Notes: a model not told the origin generated them from the letters alone. A DNA stretch of 64,000 nucleotides from Halopseudomonas pelagia (GCF_009497895.1 NZ_CP033116.1:1550001-1614000), one strand, 5' to 3'. Positions 15,741 through 26,813 are shown, counted from the stretch's first letter. Numbers and translations: made by a program.

Positions 15741-15862
15741 ACAGCAATCGCTCTGCGAAAGCCGACGCCGTGTAGAAGTTTGCGGGGGGAATTTTCCATG
15801 AGCCTGGTCGTCAACTGATTATGGGTAAAGCATAAAGGCTACCCGATCAGGAGGACAGGCAC

Positions 15863-16372
15863 ATGAGCAAAGATGACAATTTCAAGCCAGAGGTTGATGC
15901 AGATGGCCGTCGGGATTCGGTACCTGCGCAAATATGGTCCGATGACGAGCGAGAGAAGGAGCGTGGTCCGGCAGGGCCGATCAATGGCGATCCGGGAAGA
16001 CGTCTCGATGAAGCGGTCGATGACACCGACGACGTCGGTTTGACCGGCGCTTCCCAGCCTGGTCAGGGCCCTACCGATGATGATCTGACGCCGGAAACGC
16101 TGATACATGAAGATGGCGCACGAGGCCCCTTGGAGCCGGGGAGCGGCGGCGCGGCTGACCGTGAGATGGATGTGGTCGGTGCTGGCGATATTGGTGCTGG
16201 CGGGAGTCTGGATGAAGCTGAGGAAGGGAGGGTGCACCCCCTGGATGGACAGCCCTGGGATGGTGATCCGGAGGAGCCACTCCGGCCCTTGCCCGGCGTA
16301 GAGGATGAGTTGGAGTCAGAGGATCCGGCCGATATCACCGAGCGTTCTGAACCCCCCCAGCGCAACAGGTAG
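15863..16372 (+). CDS. Acidic, predicted disordered protein of unknown function
   Basis: The 169-residue protein is rich in D, E, G and P, with few hydrophobic residues apart from a short valine- and alanine-containing patch (DVVGAGDIGAGG). There is no signal peptide, membrane segment or recognisable domain. A strong AGGAGG lies 8 bases before the ATG, and base composition matches its neighbours, so it is likely real. Similar acidic proteins occur in other pseudomonads, sometimes misnamed as HPr-related. It is monocistronic, between the divergent UDG-like gene and a 251-base gap. The function is unknown. Confidence 0.75.
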   Translation: MSKDDNFKPEVDADGRRDSVPAQIWSDDEREKERGPAGPINGDPGRRLDEAVDDTDDVGLTGASQPGQGPTDDDLTPETLIHEDGARGPLEPGSGGAADREMDVVGAGDIGAGGSLDEAEEGRVHPLDGQPWDGDPEEPLRPLPGVEDELESEDPADITERSEPPQRNR

Positions 16373-16623
16373 TAACCCGCGCATGGCCACGCTTGCTGAT
16401 CCCCTCGGGCCGGTAGGCGTAATTCGCGCGCGGCCGACGCACTCGTCAGGCGGGTATTTATTCATGCCGTGAATACAGCCTATCCAGGTTATTCGTTTTA
16501 AATTTGCGCTGATTTTGCGTAGTGTACGCTCCTGTTTTTTCAACTTCTGGTTTTACGACTTCCGGCCCTTGTATTGCTGTGGCCGGAGTCGGTTTATGTC
16601 AATTGATCTGGAGGTAGGCTGCA

Positions 16624-17847
16624 ATGGCTTCATTTGAAAGTATCAAGAAGGTCGGCGTTATCGGTGCGGGCACCATGGGCCGCGGTATCGTCATGAACTT
16701 CGTCAACGCCGGTTATCCGGTGACCTGGTTGGATGTAAACGGCGAGATGCTGGAAAAGGGCCTGGTTGATATCGCCAGCGTCTACAAGCGCTCGGTCGCG
16801 CAGGAGCGTTTTGACGATGCTGAAGCGCAGGCGCGTTTGGGCCGCATCACGACCACTCAGGATTATGCCGATCTCCAGGATATGGATCTGGTAGTTGAAG
16901 CTGTTTACGAAAACATGGATCTGAAGAAGAAGATCTTTGCCGAGCTGGATAAAGCGGTCAAAGCCTCCTCGATTCTGGCGACCAACACCTCTTACCTGGA
17001 TATCGACGAGATCGCCTCGGCCACTGGCCGTCCGACTCAGGTTCTGGGCCTGCACTTCTTCAGCCCGGCGCACATCATGAAGCTGCTGGAAGTGGTCCGT
17101 GGCAAGGCGACGGCGCAGGACGTGATGGATGCCTGTCTGGCGGTTGGCAAGAAGATTGGCAAGCAGGCCGTTCTGGCCGGTAACTGCCATGGTTTTATCG
17201 GCAACCGCATGCTCGAGAAGTACTCGCGCCAATCCCGCGAAGTGGTGCTGGAAGGTTCCACACCTTGGGAAGTCGATCAGGCGCTGCAGGGCTTCGGCAT
17301 GGCGATGGGCCCGTACCGCATGTATGACGTGGTGGGTATCGATCTGGGCTGGCGTTCACGCCAACTGGCCGGTATTGGCCGTGGTGAGCCGATTGTATGG
17401 CTGGACAACAAGCTGTGTGAAATGGAGCGTTTTGGTCAGAAGAGCGGTCACGGTTTCTACAAGTACGAGCCCGGCAGCCGTCAGGCCATTCATGATCCCG
17501 AAACCGACATGCTGGCCCGTGAAGTAGCCGAAGAAGCCGGTTACACCCAGCGTGACGTCGGTGCCGAGGAAATCGTCCGTCGTTGCATTCTGGCGCTGGT
17601 CAACGAAGGCGCGCGTATTCTGGATGAAGGCTTTGCCGAGTCTGCCGAGGATATCGATCGCGTTTACCTGTACGGCTACGGCTTCCCTGCGGAGCGCGGT
17701 GGCCCGATGAGCTACGCTGACAGCCTCGGGCTGGACGTGGTGCTGGAGCAGATCCGTGAGCTGGAAGCCAGCCAGGGTGAGTTCTGGAAGCCGGCTGCTG
17801 GTCTGGTCAAGCGTGCTGAAGCTGGTGAGCGTTTCACCAAGGGCTGA
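16624..17847 (+). CDS. 3-hydroxyacyl-CoA dehydrogenase
   Basis: The 407-residue protein has an N-terminal Rossmann domain with GVIGAGTMGRGIV (about 11-23), VVEAVYENMDLKKKIFAELD, and the catalytic segment LGLHFFSPAHIMKLLEVV, followed by two C-terminal 3HCDH helical domains. It oxidises L-3-hydroxyacyl-CoA to 3-ketoacyl-CoA with NAD+. It lacks the enoyl-CoA hydratase domain of FadB and FadJ, so it is a stand-alone dehydrogenase in fatty acid or related acyl-CoA breakdown. A GGAGGT ribosome site precedes the ATG and a strong terminator follows. The 251-base upstream gap has an inverted repeat (TCCGGCC at 16561-16567, GGCCGGA at 16581-16587), possibly regulatory. Confidence 0.93.
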   Translation: MASFESIKKVGVIGAGTMGRGIVMNFVNAGYPVTWLDVNGEMLEKGLVDIASVYKRSVAQERFDDAEAQARLGRITTTQDYADLQDMDLVVEAVYENMDLKKKIFAELDKAVKASSILATNTSYLDIDEIASATGRPTQVLGLHFFSPAHIMKLLEVVRGKATAQDVMDACLAVGKKIGKQAVLAGNCHGFIGNRMLEKYSRQSREVVLEGSTPWEVDQALQGFGMAMGPYRMYDVVGIDLGWRSRQLAGIGRGEPIVWLDNKLCEMERFGQKSGHGFYKYEPGSRQAIHDPETDMLAREVAEEAGYTQRDVGAEEIVRRCILALVNEGARILDEGFAESAEDIDRVYLYGYGFPAERGGPMSYADSLGLDVVLEQIRELEASQGEFWKPAAGLVKRAEAGERFTKG

Positions 17848-17863
17848 TTCGGTCAGTCAATAA

Positions 17864-17900
17864 AAAACCGCATTCAAGGTAGCTTGAATGCGGTTTTCTT
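17864..17900. terminator. Rho-independent terminator after the hydroxyacyl-CoA dehydrogenase gene
   Basis: CCGCATTCAAG (17868-17878) pairs with 17883-17893 around a GTAG loop, with an A tract before and TTTTCTT after. It lies between two convergent genes and can act in both directions. Confidence 0.92.
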
Positions 17901-17923
17901 ATGCCGGAAGATCATGCGCGGCT

Positions 17924-18682
17924 TTACTCGTCGCCGCCAACTGGGGTTCCTACTACCGGCTCACCATTGAGTGTGGCTTCCTTGAGCATGATGCGGTACT
18001 CCTGGCCATCGGTTTCAGTCTGCATCAGGCGCACCAGCAGGTAATTGAAATCCTTGGCGAACCACAGAGTGGTCTCGCGCTTCGAGTCGGGCTCGCGTAC
18101 GCGGTCTACTTCCACTGCGTCGAACTGGCCTACCCGGGTGGTGACTCGTTTGTTGCCGGTCACGCGGAAGTGGTAATCATCAATGCTGTCACCATCCACT
18201 ACGCGGTAATACATGTCGGTCTTGCCGGCCATCAGATCGCGCTGCAGCGCCAGCTGGTAGGTGGTTTTATCCAGCAGGCCTGGTTCGGTTGGCAGGCTGA
18301 AGGGATCTTCCTTGTGCACGCCAGTGACTTGTTCATTGGTCCAGTCAAAGGTTTGCGTGGTCTCGCGGCCACGTCCGAGCCCGCGGCGTTCGTATTTATA
18401 GGTCAGAGGGATGACCCTGTCTTCCTCAAGCCTTAACGTGCTTTGCTCGGTCAGGCGCGCCACAAACATGCCGGCGTTGAAGTTCAGCGTCCAGGTGCCG
18501 TCTTCATTGCTGACCAGTGAGTGGTTGGCTTCGCCATTTACCGGAATACTTTTCATATCAGCGGCGTAGCTGGCGGAGAAGGGGATCAGTTCGGCAGCCA
18601 TCAGACTGCTGGCGCCCAGAGTCAGGGCAAGGGCCGCCAGCCAGCGGCTGGTGCGGCGGGGATAAGACGTGCTTTCAGGCAT
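17924..18682 (-). CDS. DUF3108 periplasmic protein
   Basis: The 252-residue protein has an N-terminal signal sequence (hydrophobic LAALALTLGASSLMAAE, cleaved near AMAA-type site) and a beta-rich DUF3108 domain (YAADMKSIPVNGEANHSL ... WFAKDFNYLLVRLMQTE). Related proteins are exported and some resemble LolA/LptA-like lipid-handling folds, but no activity is established. Its ATG overlaps the purN stop by 8 bases, so it is the last gene of the purM-purN operon, as in P. aeruginosa (PA0943, from memory). Confidence 0.85.
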   Translation of the reverse strand: MPESTSYPRRTSRWLAALALTLGASSLMAAELIPFSASYAADMKSIPVNGEANHSLVSNEDGTWTLNFNAGMFVARLTEQSTLRLEEDRVIPLTYKYERRGLGRGRETTQTFDWTNEQVTGVHKEDPFSLPTEPGLLDKTTYQLALQRDLMAGKTDMYYRVVDGDSIDDYHFRVTGNKRVTTRVGQFDAVEVDRVREPDSKRETTLWFAKDFNYLLVRLMQTETDGQEYRIMLKEATLNGEPVVGTPVGGDE

Positions 18683-19367
18683 CTGGTTGTACTCGCATGT
18701 CGGTCTCGAAGTCATCCAACCTTAGCCCGCCAGCAGGAATAGGTTTTCCATCCAGACAGGCTTGGTTGTCTACCAACCGCAGGCGACCCTGGATAAACCA
18801 GTTCATCGCCAACGGGTATATAAGATGTTCCTGTTGCTGTACGCGCGCTGCCAGACTGGCAACGGTGTCCTCAGACAATACCGGAATACTGGCCTGTATG
18901 ACTACCGGCCCACCGTCCAATTCTGCTGTAACGAAGTGCACGGTGGTGCCGTGTTCGCTGTCGCCTGCTTCCAGCGCCCGCTGGTGGGTGTGCAAACCCT
19001 TGTGCTTGGGCAACAACGAGGGATGAATGTTCAACAGCCGCCCATGAAAATGCGTAACAAAGGCGGGTGTGAGAATGCGCATGAATCCGGCGAGCACAAC
19101 CAGGTCAGGTTGGTAGCTATCGATGCACGCTATCAGCGCGGCATCGAAGCTGTCGCGATCAGAAAAGTCCTGATGGTTGACCACCGCAGTAGCGATGCCT
19201 GCCCGGGCCGCGCGCTCCAATCCGCCCACACCAGGGCGGTTGGATATGGCGGCGACAATCTGACCGGACGTGGTCTTGTCGGCCAGTTCATCGATCAAGG
19301 CTTGCAGGTTGGTGCCGGAGCCAGAGATCAGTACAACGATACGGCAGGTCTGCTGTGTGCCCGGCAC
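18675..19367 (-). CDS. purN: Phosphoribosylglycinamide formyltransferase PurN
   Basis: The enzyme transfers a formyl group from 10-formyl-THF to GAR in purine synthesis. Motifs seen are RIVVLISGSGTNLQAL (phosphate loop), VVNHQDF, LAGFMRILTPAFV, the catalytic N-x-H in LLNIHPSLLP, and HFVTAELDGGPVI. I place the start at GTG 19367, four bases after the purM stop, giving 230 residues; the open frame upstream only overlaps purM. It shares an operon with purM upstream and a DUF3108 gene downstream. Confidence 0.93.
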   Translation of the reverse strand: MPGTQQTCRIVVLISGSGTNLQALIDELADKTTSGQIVAAISNRPGVGGLERAARAGIATAVVNHQDFSDRDSFDAALIACIDSYQPDLVVLAGFMRILTPAFVTHFHGRLLNIHPSLLPKHKGLHTHQRALEAGDSEHGTTVHFVTAELDGGPVVIQASIPVLSEDTVASLAARVQQQEHLIYPLAMNWFIQGRLRLVDNQACLDGKPIPAGGLRLDDFETDMRVQPDA

Positions 19368-19371
19368 CGCC

Positions 19372-20439
19372 TTAGTTACCCTTGCGGTTGAGAACGACTG
19401 CTTCGCCGCCTTCAGTGCCTTGGGCGATATGCCCGATGATCCAGGGCGCTTCGCCAGCTTTTTCCAGCACGCTGATGGCGTTGGCGGCCTGTTCTTCGGC
19501 GACACAGATCACCATGCCGACGCCGCAGTTAAGCACGCGGTGCATTTCCGTTTCATCCACATTGCCCTCTTCCTGCAACCAGTTGAACACCGCGGGGCGC
19601 TGCCAGCTGTTCAGGTCAACATGCGCACAGGCATCGGCCGGCAAGACGCGGGGGATGTTTTCCAACAGGCCACCGCCGGTAATGTGAGCCATGGCCTTGA
19701 CCGCACCGGTTTCCTTGATCAGCTGCAGCAACGCTTTCACGTAAATGCGCGTGGGCGCCATCAGCAGTTCGCTGAGTGATTTGCCGTCGAGCATGGTGGT
19801 GTTGATGTCCATGCCACTGACTTCGATGATCTTGCGCACCAGCGAGTAGCCGTTGGAGTGCGGGCCGGAGGACGGCAGGGCCAGTAGTACGTCGCCAGCC
19901 TGCACGCGGCTGCCGTCAATAATCTCGGCTTTTTCCACCACACCTACGCAGAATCCGGCCAGGTCGTAATCTCCGCCTTCATACATGCCGGGCATTTCTG
20001 CCGTTTCGCCGCCCACCAGTGCGCAACCCGCCAGCTCGCAACCGGCGCCAATGCCGCTGACGACTTGCGCTGCGACATCGATGTCCAACTTGCCGGTGGC
20101 ATAGTAGTCGAGGAAGAACAGCGGCTCGGCGCCACAGACCACCAGATCGTTGACGCACATGGCGACCAGGTCGATGCCGATACTGTCATGCTTGCCCAGG
20201 TCCATCGCCAGACGCAGCTTGGTGCCCACGCCGTCGGTGCCGGACACCAGCACCGGCTGCTTGTAGCCTTCAGGAATTTCGCACAGGGCGCCAAAACCAC
20301 CCAGGCCACCCATGACTTCGGGCCGGCTGGTCCGCTTGGCGACGTGCTTGATCCGGTCGATCAGGGCATTGCCGGCGTCGATGTCAACTCCGGCGTCCTT
20401 GTAGCTGATGGAAGGCTTGGGTGGCGTTTGGCTGCTCAT
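19372..20439 (-). CDS. purM: Phosphoribosylformylglycinamidine cyclo-ligase PurM
   Basis: The 355-residue PurM closes the imidazole ring, turning FGAM into AIR with ATP. Signatures include [43 protein letters not shown], the [14 protein letters not shown] loop and [15 protein letters not shown]. The start at 20439 (MSSQTPPKP) is preferred to an upstream ATG because it fits the family length. It is the first gene of purM-purN-DUF3108 and is divergent from a DUF2066 gene across a 234-base gap. Confidence 0.96.
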   Translation of the reverse strand: MSSQTPPKPSISYKDAGVDIDAGNALIDRIKHVAKRTSRPEVMGGLGGFGALCEIPEGYKQPVLVSGTDGVGTKLRLAMDLGKHDSIGIDLVAMCVNDLVVCGAEPLFFLDYYATGKLDIDVAAQVVSGIGAGCELAGCALVGGETAEMPGMYEGGDYDLAGFCVGVVEKAEIIDGSRVQAGDVLLALPSSGPHSNGYSLVRKIIEVSGMDINTTMLDGKSLSELLMAPTRIYVKALLQLIKETGAVKAMAHITGGGLLENIPRVLPADACAHVDLNSWQRPAVFNWLQEEGNVDETEMHRVLNCGVGMVICVAEEQAANAISVLEKAGEAPWIIGHIAQGTEGGEAVVLNRKGN

Positions 20440-20673
20440 GCGCGAATCTCGGTGATGAAAGGAATAACAGCCAGCCAATGCAAGCCGCTGCGATAAAGCG
20501 CATTAGTTTAACAATATGCAGGGCCAAGAACCATGCCGGTTGGACGATCGATCTGCGATGCCTCGCAGGCTTGGTTGCCGCCACCGCGACGGTTGTTTAA
20601 TGTATGCGCTTTATCTCTGTTCACGCCAGCCATCCGTCCGGGTTGCCGTTGACATGTCCAAGCGGAACCATTC

Positions 20674-21861
20674 ATGTACTCAATGCGAAAAATCTTGCTG
20701 TTGTTGGCGCTGACCCTGGCCCCCGTTAGCTTGCAGGCTGCGGTCGTGCAGAGCTTCTATCAGGTGCAATTACCGGTAGCGGAGGATCAGCCACGGGATG
20801 AAGTCATGCGCCAGGCACTGGAGGTCATGCTGACCCGCTTGGGCGGATCCGAGGCGCTGAGCAAGCCTGACCGTTTCGACAAAGCGCTGGCGGATCCGAG
20901 CACGATGATGCGGCGTATGGGCTCGACCGACGACGGCGGATTCGATGTGGAGTTCGAGCCGGCGCAGTTGCGTGAACTGATGAGCGCGGCTCGGCAACCG
21001 ATGTTAGGGCCGACTCGGCCAGGGGTAATGCTCTGGGCTGTGGAAGAACGCACACTGGGTAATGAGTTTTTGAATCCCGGTGGCGAGTGGTCTGAGGTCT
21101 TGAGTGCAGCAGCCCAGCATCGCGCAGTGGCACTGAGCTTTCCGCTTATCGATCTGCAGGATCGGGCTGAGGTCAGCGAAGAGACGATTGTTGAGGCTGA
21201 CAAAGCTACCCTGGTAAAAGCAACCGAGCGTTATGAGGCCAGCGCGGCATTGGCCGTGCATATTACCCAGGAGACGGCTGGCTGGAAGTTGGACTGGAAT
21301 CTGTGGCTGGATGACGAGGCCGATAAGGGGAGCATTAGTGCCGAGACCCCTGAGCAAGCCGCAGATGAGTTGATGTTGCGGGTAGCGAACCAGGTATTCT
21401 CCCAATATGCCGTTTCTTCAGCGTCAGCGGGAGATCTGGGTAGCTGGATTATCGTTGTCGATGACGTTAATGGGCTGGACGCATTTGCCAGTTTGCAGCG
21501 CATATTGCAGCAGTTGGGCAGCCAGGTAATGCCGCAATTGCAGGCTATCAACGGTAGCCAGGTGCGCTTGAAGTTCGATTTCCCAGGCAGCGAAGCGCAG
21601 TTGCAGCGGTTGCTGGCGCTCGATCAGCGGCTGATCAAGACCCAAGCCCCGGCACCCGAGCCTGCTCCTGTTACGCCGGTTAGCCCAGCTATCACTGATT
21701 CTGCTCTGGGAGGCGAGACAGTGGGTGAGGGTGTTGGTGCCGAGACGCCAGTAGACGGCTCCGACGGCTCTGCGAGCCCCGAGCCTGAACTGGCGCCGCC
21801 ACCGGCCCCGGCCCCGGCCCCTGAGCCTGCGCCGAATACCCTGTATTACCGTTGGCGCTGA
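20674..21861 (+). CDS. DUF2066 domain-containing exported protein
   Basis: The 395-residue protein has a signal peptide (about 1-22, LLLLALTLAPVSLQAA) and a DUF2066 region (AVVQSFYQVQLPVAE to about residue 320). It ends in a proline/alanine-rich tail with repeated APEPAP and a terminal LYYRWR. The family is widespread in gammaproteobacteria next to hda and purM but has no known activity. A location in the periplasm or at the envelope is inferred from the signal peptide. Two in-frame starts, 20674 and 20683, cannot be separated by sequence. Confidence 0.83.
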   Translation: MYSMRKILLLLALTLAPVSLQAAVVQSFYQVQLPVAEDQPRDEVMRQALEVMLTRLGGSEALSKPDRFDKALADPSTMMRRMGSTDDGGFDVEFEPAQLRELMSAARQPMLGPTRPGVMLWAVEERTLGNEFLNPGGEWSEVLSAAAQHRAVALSFPLIDLQDRAEVSEETIVEADKATLVKATERYEASAALAVHITQETAGWKLDWNLWLDDEADKGSISAETPEQAADELMLRVANQVFSQYAVSSASAGDLGSWIIVVDDVNGLDAFASLQRILQQLGSQVMPQLQAINGSQVRLKFDFPGSEAQLQRLLALDQRLIKTQAPAPEPAPVTPVSPAITDSALGGETVGEGVGAETPVDGSDGSASPEPELAPPPAPAPAPEPAPNTLYYRWR

Positions 21862-21958
21862 GGGCTGTGAGCCTGCGCATGTGGGAGTCTGAAATGAGGG
21901 TTAATGCACTCTGGCCCTCAATGGCCTGTGGCGTCATTTGCGAGGACGCGAGAGCCTG

Positions 21959-22672
21959 ATGCCGATAGGTCAACCCATGCAGCTGCCACTGAGCATCAAG
22001 CTCAATGACGAAGCTACGTTCACCAACTTCTACGCGGGCCCGAATGCGGCCGCGGCCAGTGCCGTGGCAGCGCTTTCCAGTGCCCAGCCGGCTTTACCCG
22101 ATACCTGCCTGTACCTGTGGGGACCAGCGCAGAGCGGCCGTTCACATCTACTGCAGGCCGCCTGTCACCGCATGGCGGAAGCCGACGGTCTGGCCATGTA
22201 TCTGCCGCTAGCCGAAGTACAGAATCTCGGTCCGGATGTGCTTGAGGGCATGGAGCAGTTTGATCTGCTGTGCCTGGATCAGCTGGATGTGCTGGTAGGA
22301 CATGCGGACTGGGAGGAGGCGCTGTTTCATTTATACAATCGCCTGCGTGAGCAGGGCAGCCGGCTGCTGATGGCGGCGTCTGCCGCGCCCAGAGCCATGG
22401 GTTTCAGTTTGCCGGATCTGGCATCGCGCCTGGGCTGGGGGCTGGTGTTTCAGCTGCAGCCATTAAGCGATGAAGATAAGCAGCGCATGTTGATGTTACG
22501 TGCCGAATTACGCGGGCTGCAGCTTGGCGAAGAGGTGGCGCGTTATCTGCTCAATCGCGGGTCCCGCGGTATGGGCGAGTTGTTTCAGGTGTTGGAACAG
22601 CTCGATCAGGCATCCCTCCAGGCCCAACACCGTCTAACAATTCCTTTCGTCAAACGGGTTATGGGCTGGTAA
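21959..22672 (+). CDS. hda: DnaA regulatory inactivator Hda
   Basis: The 237-residue AAA+ protein is homologous to DnaA domain III, with an N-terminal clamp-binding motif (QPMQLPLSIKL) and a P-loop GPAQSGRSHLLQA. With the DNA-loaded sliding clamp, Hda triggers ATP hydrolysis by DnaA and so blocks re-initiation of replication. The start is set at MPIGQP (21959) so that the clamp-binding peptide lies near the N-terminus, as in the family. It follows the DUF2066 gene by 97 bases. Confidence 0.95.
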   Translation: MPIGQPMQLPLSIKLNDEATFTNFYAGPNAAAASAVAALSSAQPALPDTCLYLWGPAQSGRSHLLQAACHRMAEADGLAMYLPLAEVQNLGPDVLEGMEQFDLLCLDQLDVLVGHADWEEALFHLYNRLREQGSRLLMAASAAPRAMGFSLPDLASRLGWGLVFQLQPLSDEDKQRMLMLRAELRGLQLGEEVARYLLNRGSRGMGELFQVLEQLDQASLQAQHRLTIPFVKRVMGW

Positions 22673-22677
22673 GGCTT

Positions 22678-24048
<1,371 letters not shown>

Positions 24049-24142
24049 GTGACTCTCCGTTGCAGATGGGGTAAGCGGGTGGCTTATGCCGAGTATGGGG
24101 TTTATTCTAAGCCTTAATCCATCTGGCTGTCAGGGAACTTGG

Positions 24143-25459
24143 ATGCCGCGCCGACTCAACCTGTTACTGCATTTTTTCCGTTATCTGTTCAGACGATTCG
24201 GCGAAGACAACTGTGCCAAGAATGCTGCCGCACTGACCTACACCACGCTGTTCGCCGTCGTGCCGGTCATGACGGTGACCTATGCCATGCTCGCTGCGAT
24301 ACCGGCTTTCAGCCAGGTGGGTATGCAGATAGAGGATTTTATCTTTAATAATTTCGTGCCAGCGACGGGTGATACGCTGCGTGAGTACCTGCGAGATTTT
24401 TCTGATCAGGCGCGGCAATTGACCGGCGTGGGCATCGCCTTGCTGATCATCACCGCGTTCATGATGCTGGTGAATATTGAACGCGCCTTCAATGCCATCT
24501 GGCGCATCCGTCAGCGTCGCCGGGGCATATCCAGTTTCCTGCTGTACTGGGCGGTACTCAGTCTCGGGCCTTTGTTATTGGGCGCCGGTTTCGTGGTCAG
24601 CACCTATCTGGCGTCACTGAATTTTCTCTCTGGCGATGCGGCAATTGGTTCGGCGTATCGCTGGGCGCTGGGCTGGGTGCCAATACTGCTTAGCGTGGTG
24701 GCCTTTACCCTGGTGTTTGTCGCGGTACCCAATACGCGTGTGCCCTTCCGCCATGGGTTGGTCGGCGGCGTGTTGGTCGCGTTGTTGTTTGAAGGCGCAA
24801 AGGCCAGCTTTGCTCTCTATGTTGCACTCTTTCCCGGTTACCAGCTGATCTACGGCGCTTTCGCCGCCTTTCCGCTGTTTTTGATCTGGGTCTATATCAG
24901 TTGGCTGATCATCCTCTTTGGCGCCGAGTTGGTGGCCAATCTGGATAGCAGTTCCGCCTGGCAGCGGCCTCTGTTGCCGCGACTGATAACACTGATGGCG
25001 CTGCTGCGTGTATTGATCCAGGCCCAGCAGAAGGGCCAGGTAGTTGACCTGGGGCGGATGAATGCAGCCGGCTGGGTCATACACGAAGAGTTGTGGCTGC
25101 AACTGACCGAATTCCTCGAAGGTGAACAGATCATCACCCGCGCGCAACAGGGCGGCTATGTGCTCAGCCGCGACCTCGGCGAGTTGGACATGGCTTACTT
25201 GCTCTCGCGCTTGCCTGAGCCGCTACCGGGAGTCGAGAAATTGCCGGATCGGGTCGAAGGCGATGGGGCGTGGTATCCGCCTTTTTTGCAGGCGTTGGGT
25301 CGCCTGGAAGAACAACGCAAGCTGGCTCTTCAAGGCAGCGTCAAGAGTTGGCTCGGGCCGGATGCCGGACTGCCTCCGGCTATCAGGCTACCGCCCAGTA
25401 ATCCACTGGCTGATACGCAAGCATCGAGCAATCCGGAGCAGGAGCAGTTGAAAGCATGA
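24143..25459 (+). CDS. YihY/UPF0761 family inner-membrane protein
   Basis: The 438-residue protein has six membrane helices in its first 290 residues with family motifs: NCAKNAAALTYTTLFAVVPVM, NIERAFNAIWRIRQRR and ALLFEGAKASFALYVALFPGYQLIYGAFAAFPLFLIWVY. The C-terminal third is soluble with a winged-helix-like look. The family was once called ribonuclease BN in error; the role is unknown. The start at 24143 follows CAGGGAA. It overlaps the next gene by four bases. Confidence 0.87.
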   Translation: MPRRLNLLLHFFRYLFRRFGEDNCAKNAAALTYTTLFAVVPVMTVTYAMLAAIPAFSQVGMQIEDFIFNNFVPATGDTLREYLRDFSDQARQLTGVGIALLIITAFMMLVNIERAFNAIWRIRQRRRGISSFLLYWAVLSLGPLLLGAGFVVSTYLASLNFLSGDAAIGSAYRWALGWVPILLSVVAFTLVFVAVPNTRVPFRHGLVGGVLVALLFEGAKASFALYVALFPGYQLIYGAFAAFPLFLIWVYISWLIILFGAELVANLDSSSAWQRPLLPRLITLMALLRVLIQAQQKGQVVDLGRMNAAGWVIHEELWLQLTEFLEGEQIITRAQQGGYVLSRDLGELDMAYLLSRLPEPLPGVEKLPDRVEGDGAWYPPFLQALGRLEEQRKLALQGSVKSWLGPDAGLPPAIRLPPSNPLADTQASSNPEQEQLKA

Positions 25460-25923
25460 TCTTCTCGCATGTTGGTTCGCACGTAAAACGCTGGCGTATG
25501 CCGTTGGTATTGATCGGCTGTATGCTTTTGGCTGCCTGTGGTGGAGAGCGCTGGAGTGATCAGGATGGCAAAGCTTATTCGGCTGCGGATCTTGAGGGGC
25601 GCTGGCTGGTCGTGAACTACTGGGCCGAATGGTGTGCCCCGTGCCGTGATGAGCTGCCCGAGCTGAATGCGCTGAACAAGGTGGCCGAGGATATTCAGGT
25701 GGTAGGCATTCACTTCGATGCCTACGAGGGAGCCGAATTGCTGGAGCTAAGCGAGCGCATGGATATCCGTTTCCCGGTACTGGGGCACGATTTCGCCGCA
25801 GCGTACGCGTTGCCGCTGCCCCAGGTTCTGCCCACCACCTACATCATCAACCCTGCGGGCGAACTGGCGCATACGCTGCAAGGTCCGCAGGATGAGGCAG
25901 GGCTATTGGCCCTGATTCAGTAG
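25456..25923 (+). CDS. TlpA-family thioredoxin-like lipoprotein
   Basis: The 155-residue protein has a lipoprotein signal with lipobox LAAC (C28), then a thioredoxin domain with WCAPC (C60, C63) and a cis-Pro loop (VLPTTYI). It should be a membrane-anchored periplasmic reductase. It is co-transcribed with the YihY-family gene (ATGA overlap) and followed by acyP. Targets are unknown. Confidence 0.87.
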   Translation: MIFSHVGSHVKRWRMPLVLIGCMLLAACGGERWSDQDGKAYSAADLEGRWLVVNYWAEWCAPCRDELPELNALNKVAEDIQVVGIHFDAYEGAELLELSERMDIRFPVLGHDFAAAYALPLPQVLPTTYIINPAGELAHTLQGPQDEAGLLALIQ

Positions 25924-25941
25924 CCGAGAAACGGAGCGATT

Positions 25942-26214
25942 ATGAGTAGTCTGAGTCTTCAGGGGTATGTGCGTGGTCAGGTACAGGGCGTGGGGTTCCG
26001 CCAGGCTACGGTGCGCCAGGCAAACAAACTCGGTATCAGTGGTTGGGTGCGTAATCTGCCAGACGGGTCGGTCGAGGTCATGCTTTGCGGCGAGGAACCT
26101 GCGTTGGAGGCCATGACAGCCTGGCTGCGCACGGGGCCTGATGCAGCCAGTGTCGATGCGGTAGAACTCACAGGATGCGCCTGGCAGGAGATTGCCGGGT
26201 TTGTGCAGCTATAG
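25942..26214 (+). CDS. acyP: Acylphosphatase
   Basis: The 90-residue protein matches acylphosphatase: GYVRGQVQGVGFRQATV holds the phosphate-binding loop and catalytic Arg, and GWVRNLPDGSVEV holds the catalytic Asn. It hydrolyses acyl phosphates such as carbamoyl phosphate. A GGAG lies just before the ATG. It ends a probable yihY-tlpA-acyP operon that converges on the lytic transglycosylase gene. Confidence 0.95.
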   Translation: MSSLSLQGYVRGQVQGVGFRQATVRQANKLGISGWVRNLPDGSVEVMLCGEEPALEAMTAWLRTGPDAASVDAVELTGCAWQEIAGFVQL

Positions 26215-26227
26215 CTCGCGCACCTGA

Positions 26228-26812
26228 TTACTCGTTGACGTACCAGAAGGTGTACCAGTAGTCGAGAACACGGTCGGGGTACTTCTGGCTACCCAGGCTA
26301 CCGTTATAGCGTGCCAGAGCCCGGCGCAGGTTGCCTTTTTCCTTATCCAGATAGAACTTGAGGATGGTGCAGCCATAGCGAAGATTGGTGGCCAGATCGA
26401 TCAGGTTGTCGTCCGGGCGCCCCAGCTCGGCTTTCCAGAATGGCATGACCTGCATCACGCCCTGGGCGCCGACGCTTGAAAGCGCGTAGCGATCAAACAG
26501 ACTTTCCGAGTGAATAACGGCAATAACCAGATCCGGCTTCAGCCCGGCGATACGCGCTTCACGGTGCACCAGCCGCAGAAATTCCAGACGCTGCTGCTCA
26601 TTGGGGAGAAAATGTCTCAGCCGGGTGGACATGTCCAGCAGCCACACCTCCGCATCAAAACGGTCATGAAAGCTGTCCGCCTGGGATACGGTCTGCATCA
26701 GCAAGGCTTTGAGTTGCGGGTCCACTTCTTCAGTGAAATTGCTCTGTGCCGCACACAGGGTGCTGGCGCAGAGCAGCATCAGACCGGTCACTATCCTTGT
26801 GAGTGGGGTCAT
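26228..26812 (-). CDS. Lytic transglycosylase (SLT-like)
   Basis: The 194-residue exported protein has a signal peptide (1-22, ending LCAAQ) and an SLT goose-lysozyme-like domain: VIHSESLFDRYALSSVGAQGVMQVMPFW contains the catalytic Glu (ESLF), and NLRYGCTILKFYLDKEKGNLRRALARYNGS follows. It cleaves murein glycan chains. It begins one base after the upstream lipoprotein stop, so proS, the lipoprotein and this gene probably form one operon. Confidence 0.9.
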   Translation of the reverse strand: MTPLTRIVTGLMLLCASTLCAAQSNFTEEVDPQLKALLMQTVSQADSFHDRFDAEVWLLDMSTRLRHFLPNEQQRLEFLRLVHREARIAGLKPDLVIAVIHSESLFDRYALSSVGAQGVMQVMPFWKAELGRPDDNLIDLATNLRYGCTILKFYLDKEKGNLRRALARYNGSLGSQKYPDRVLDYWYTFWYVNE

Positions 26813-26813
26813 G

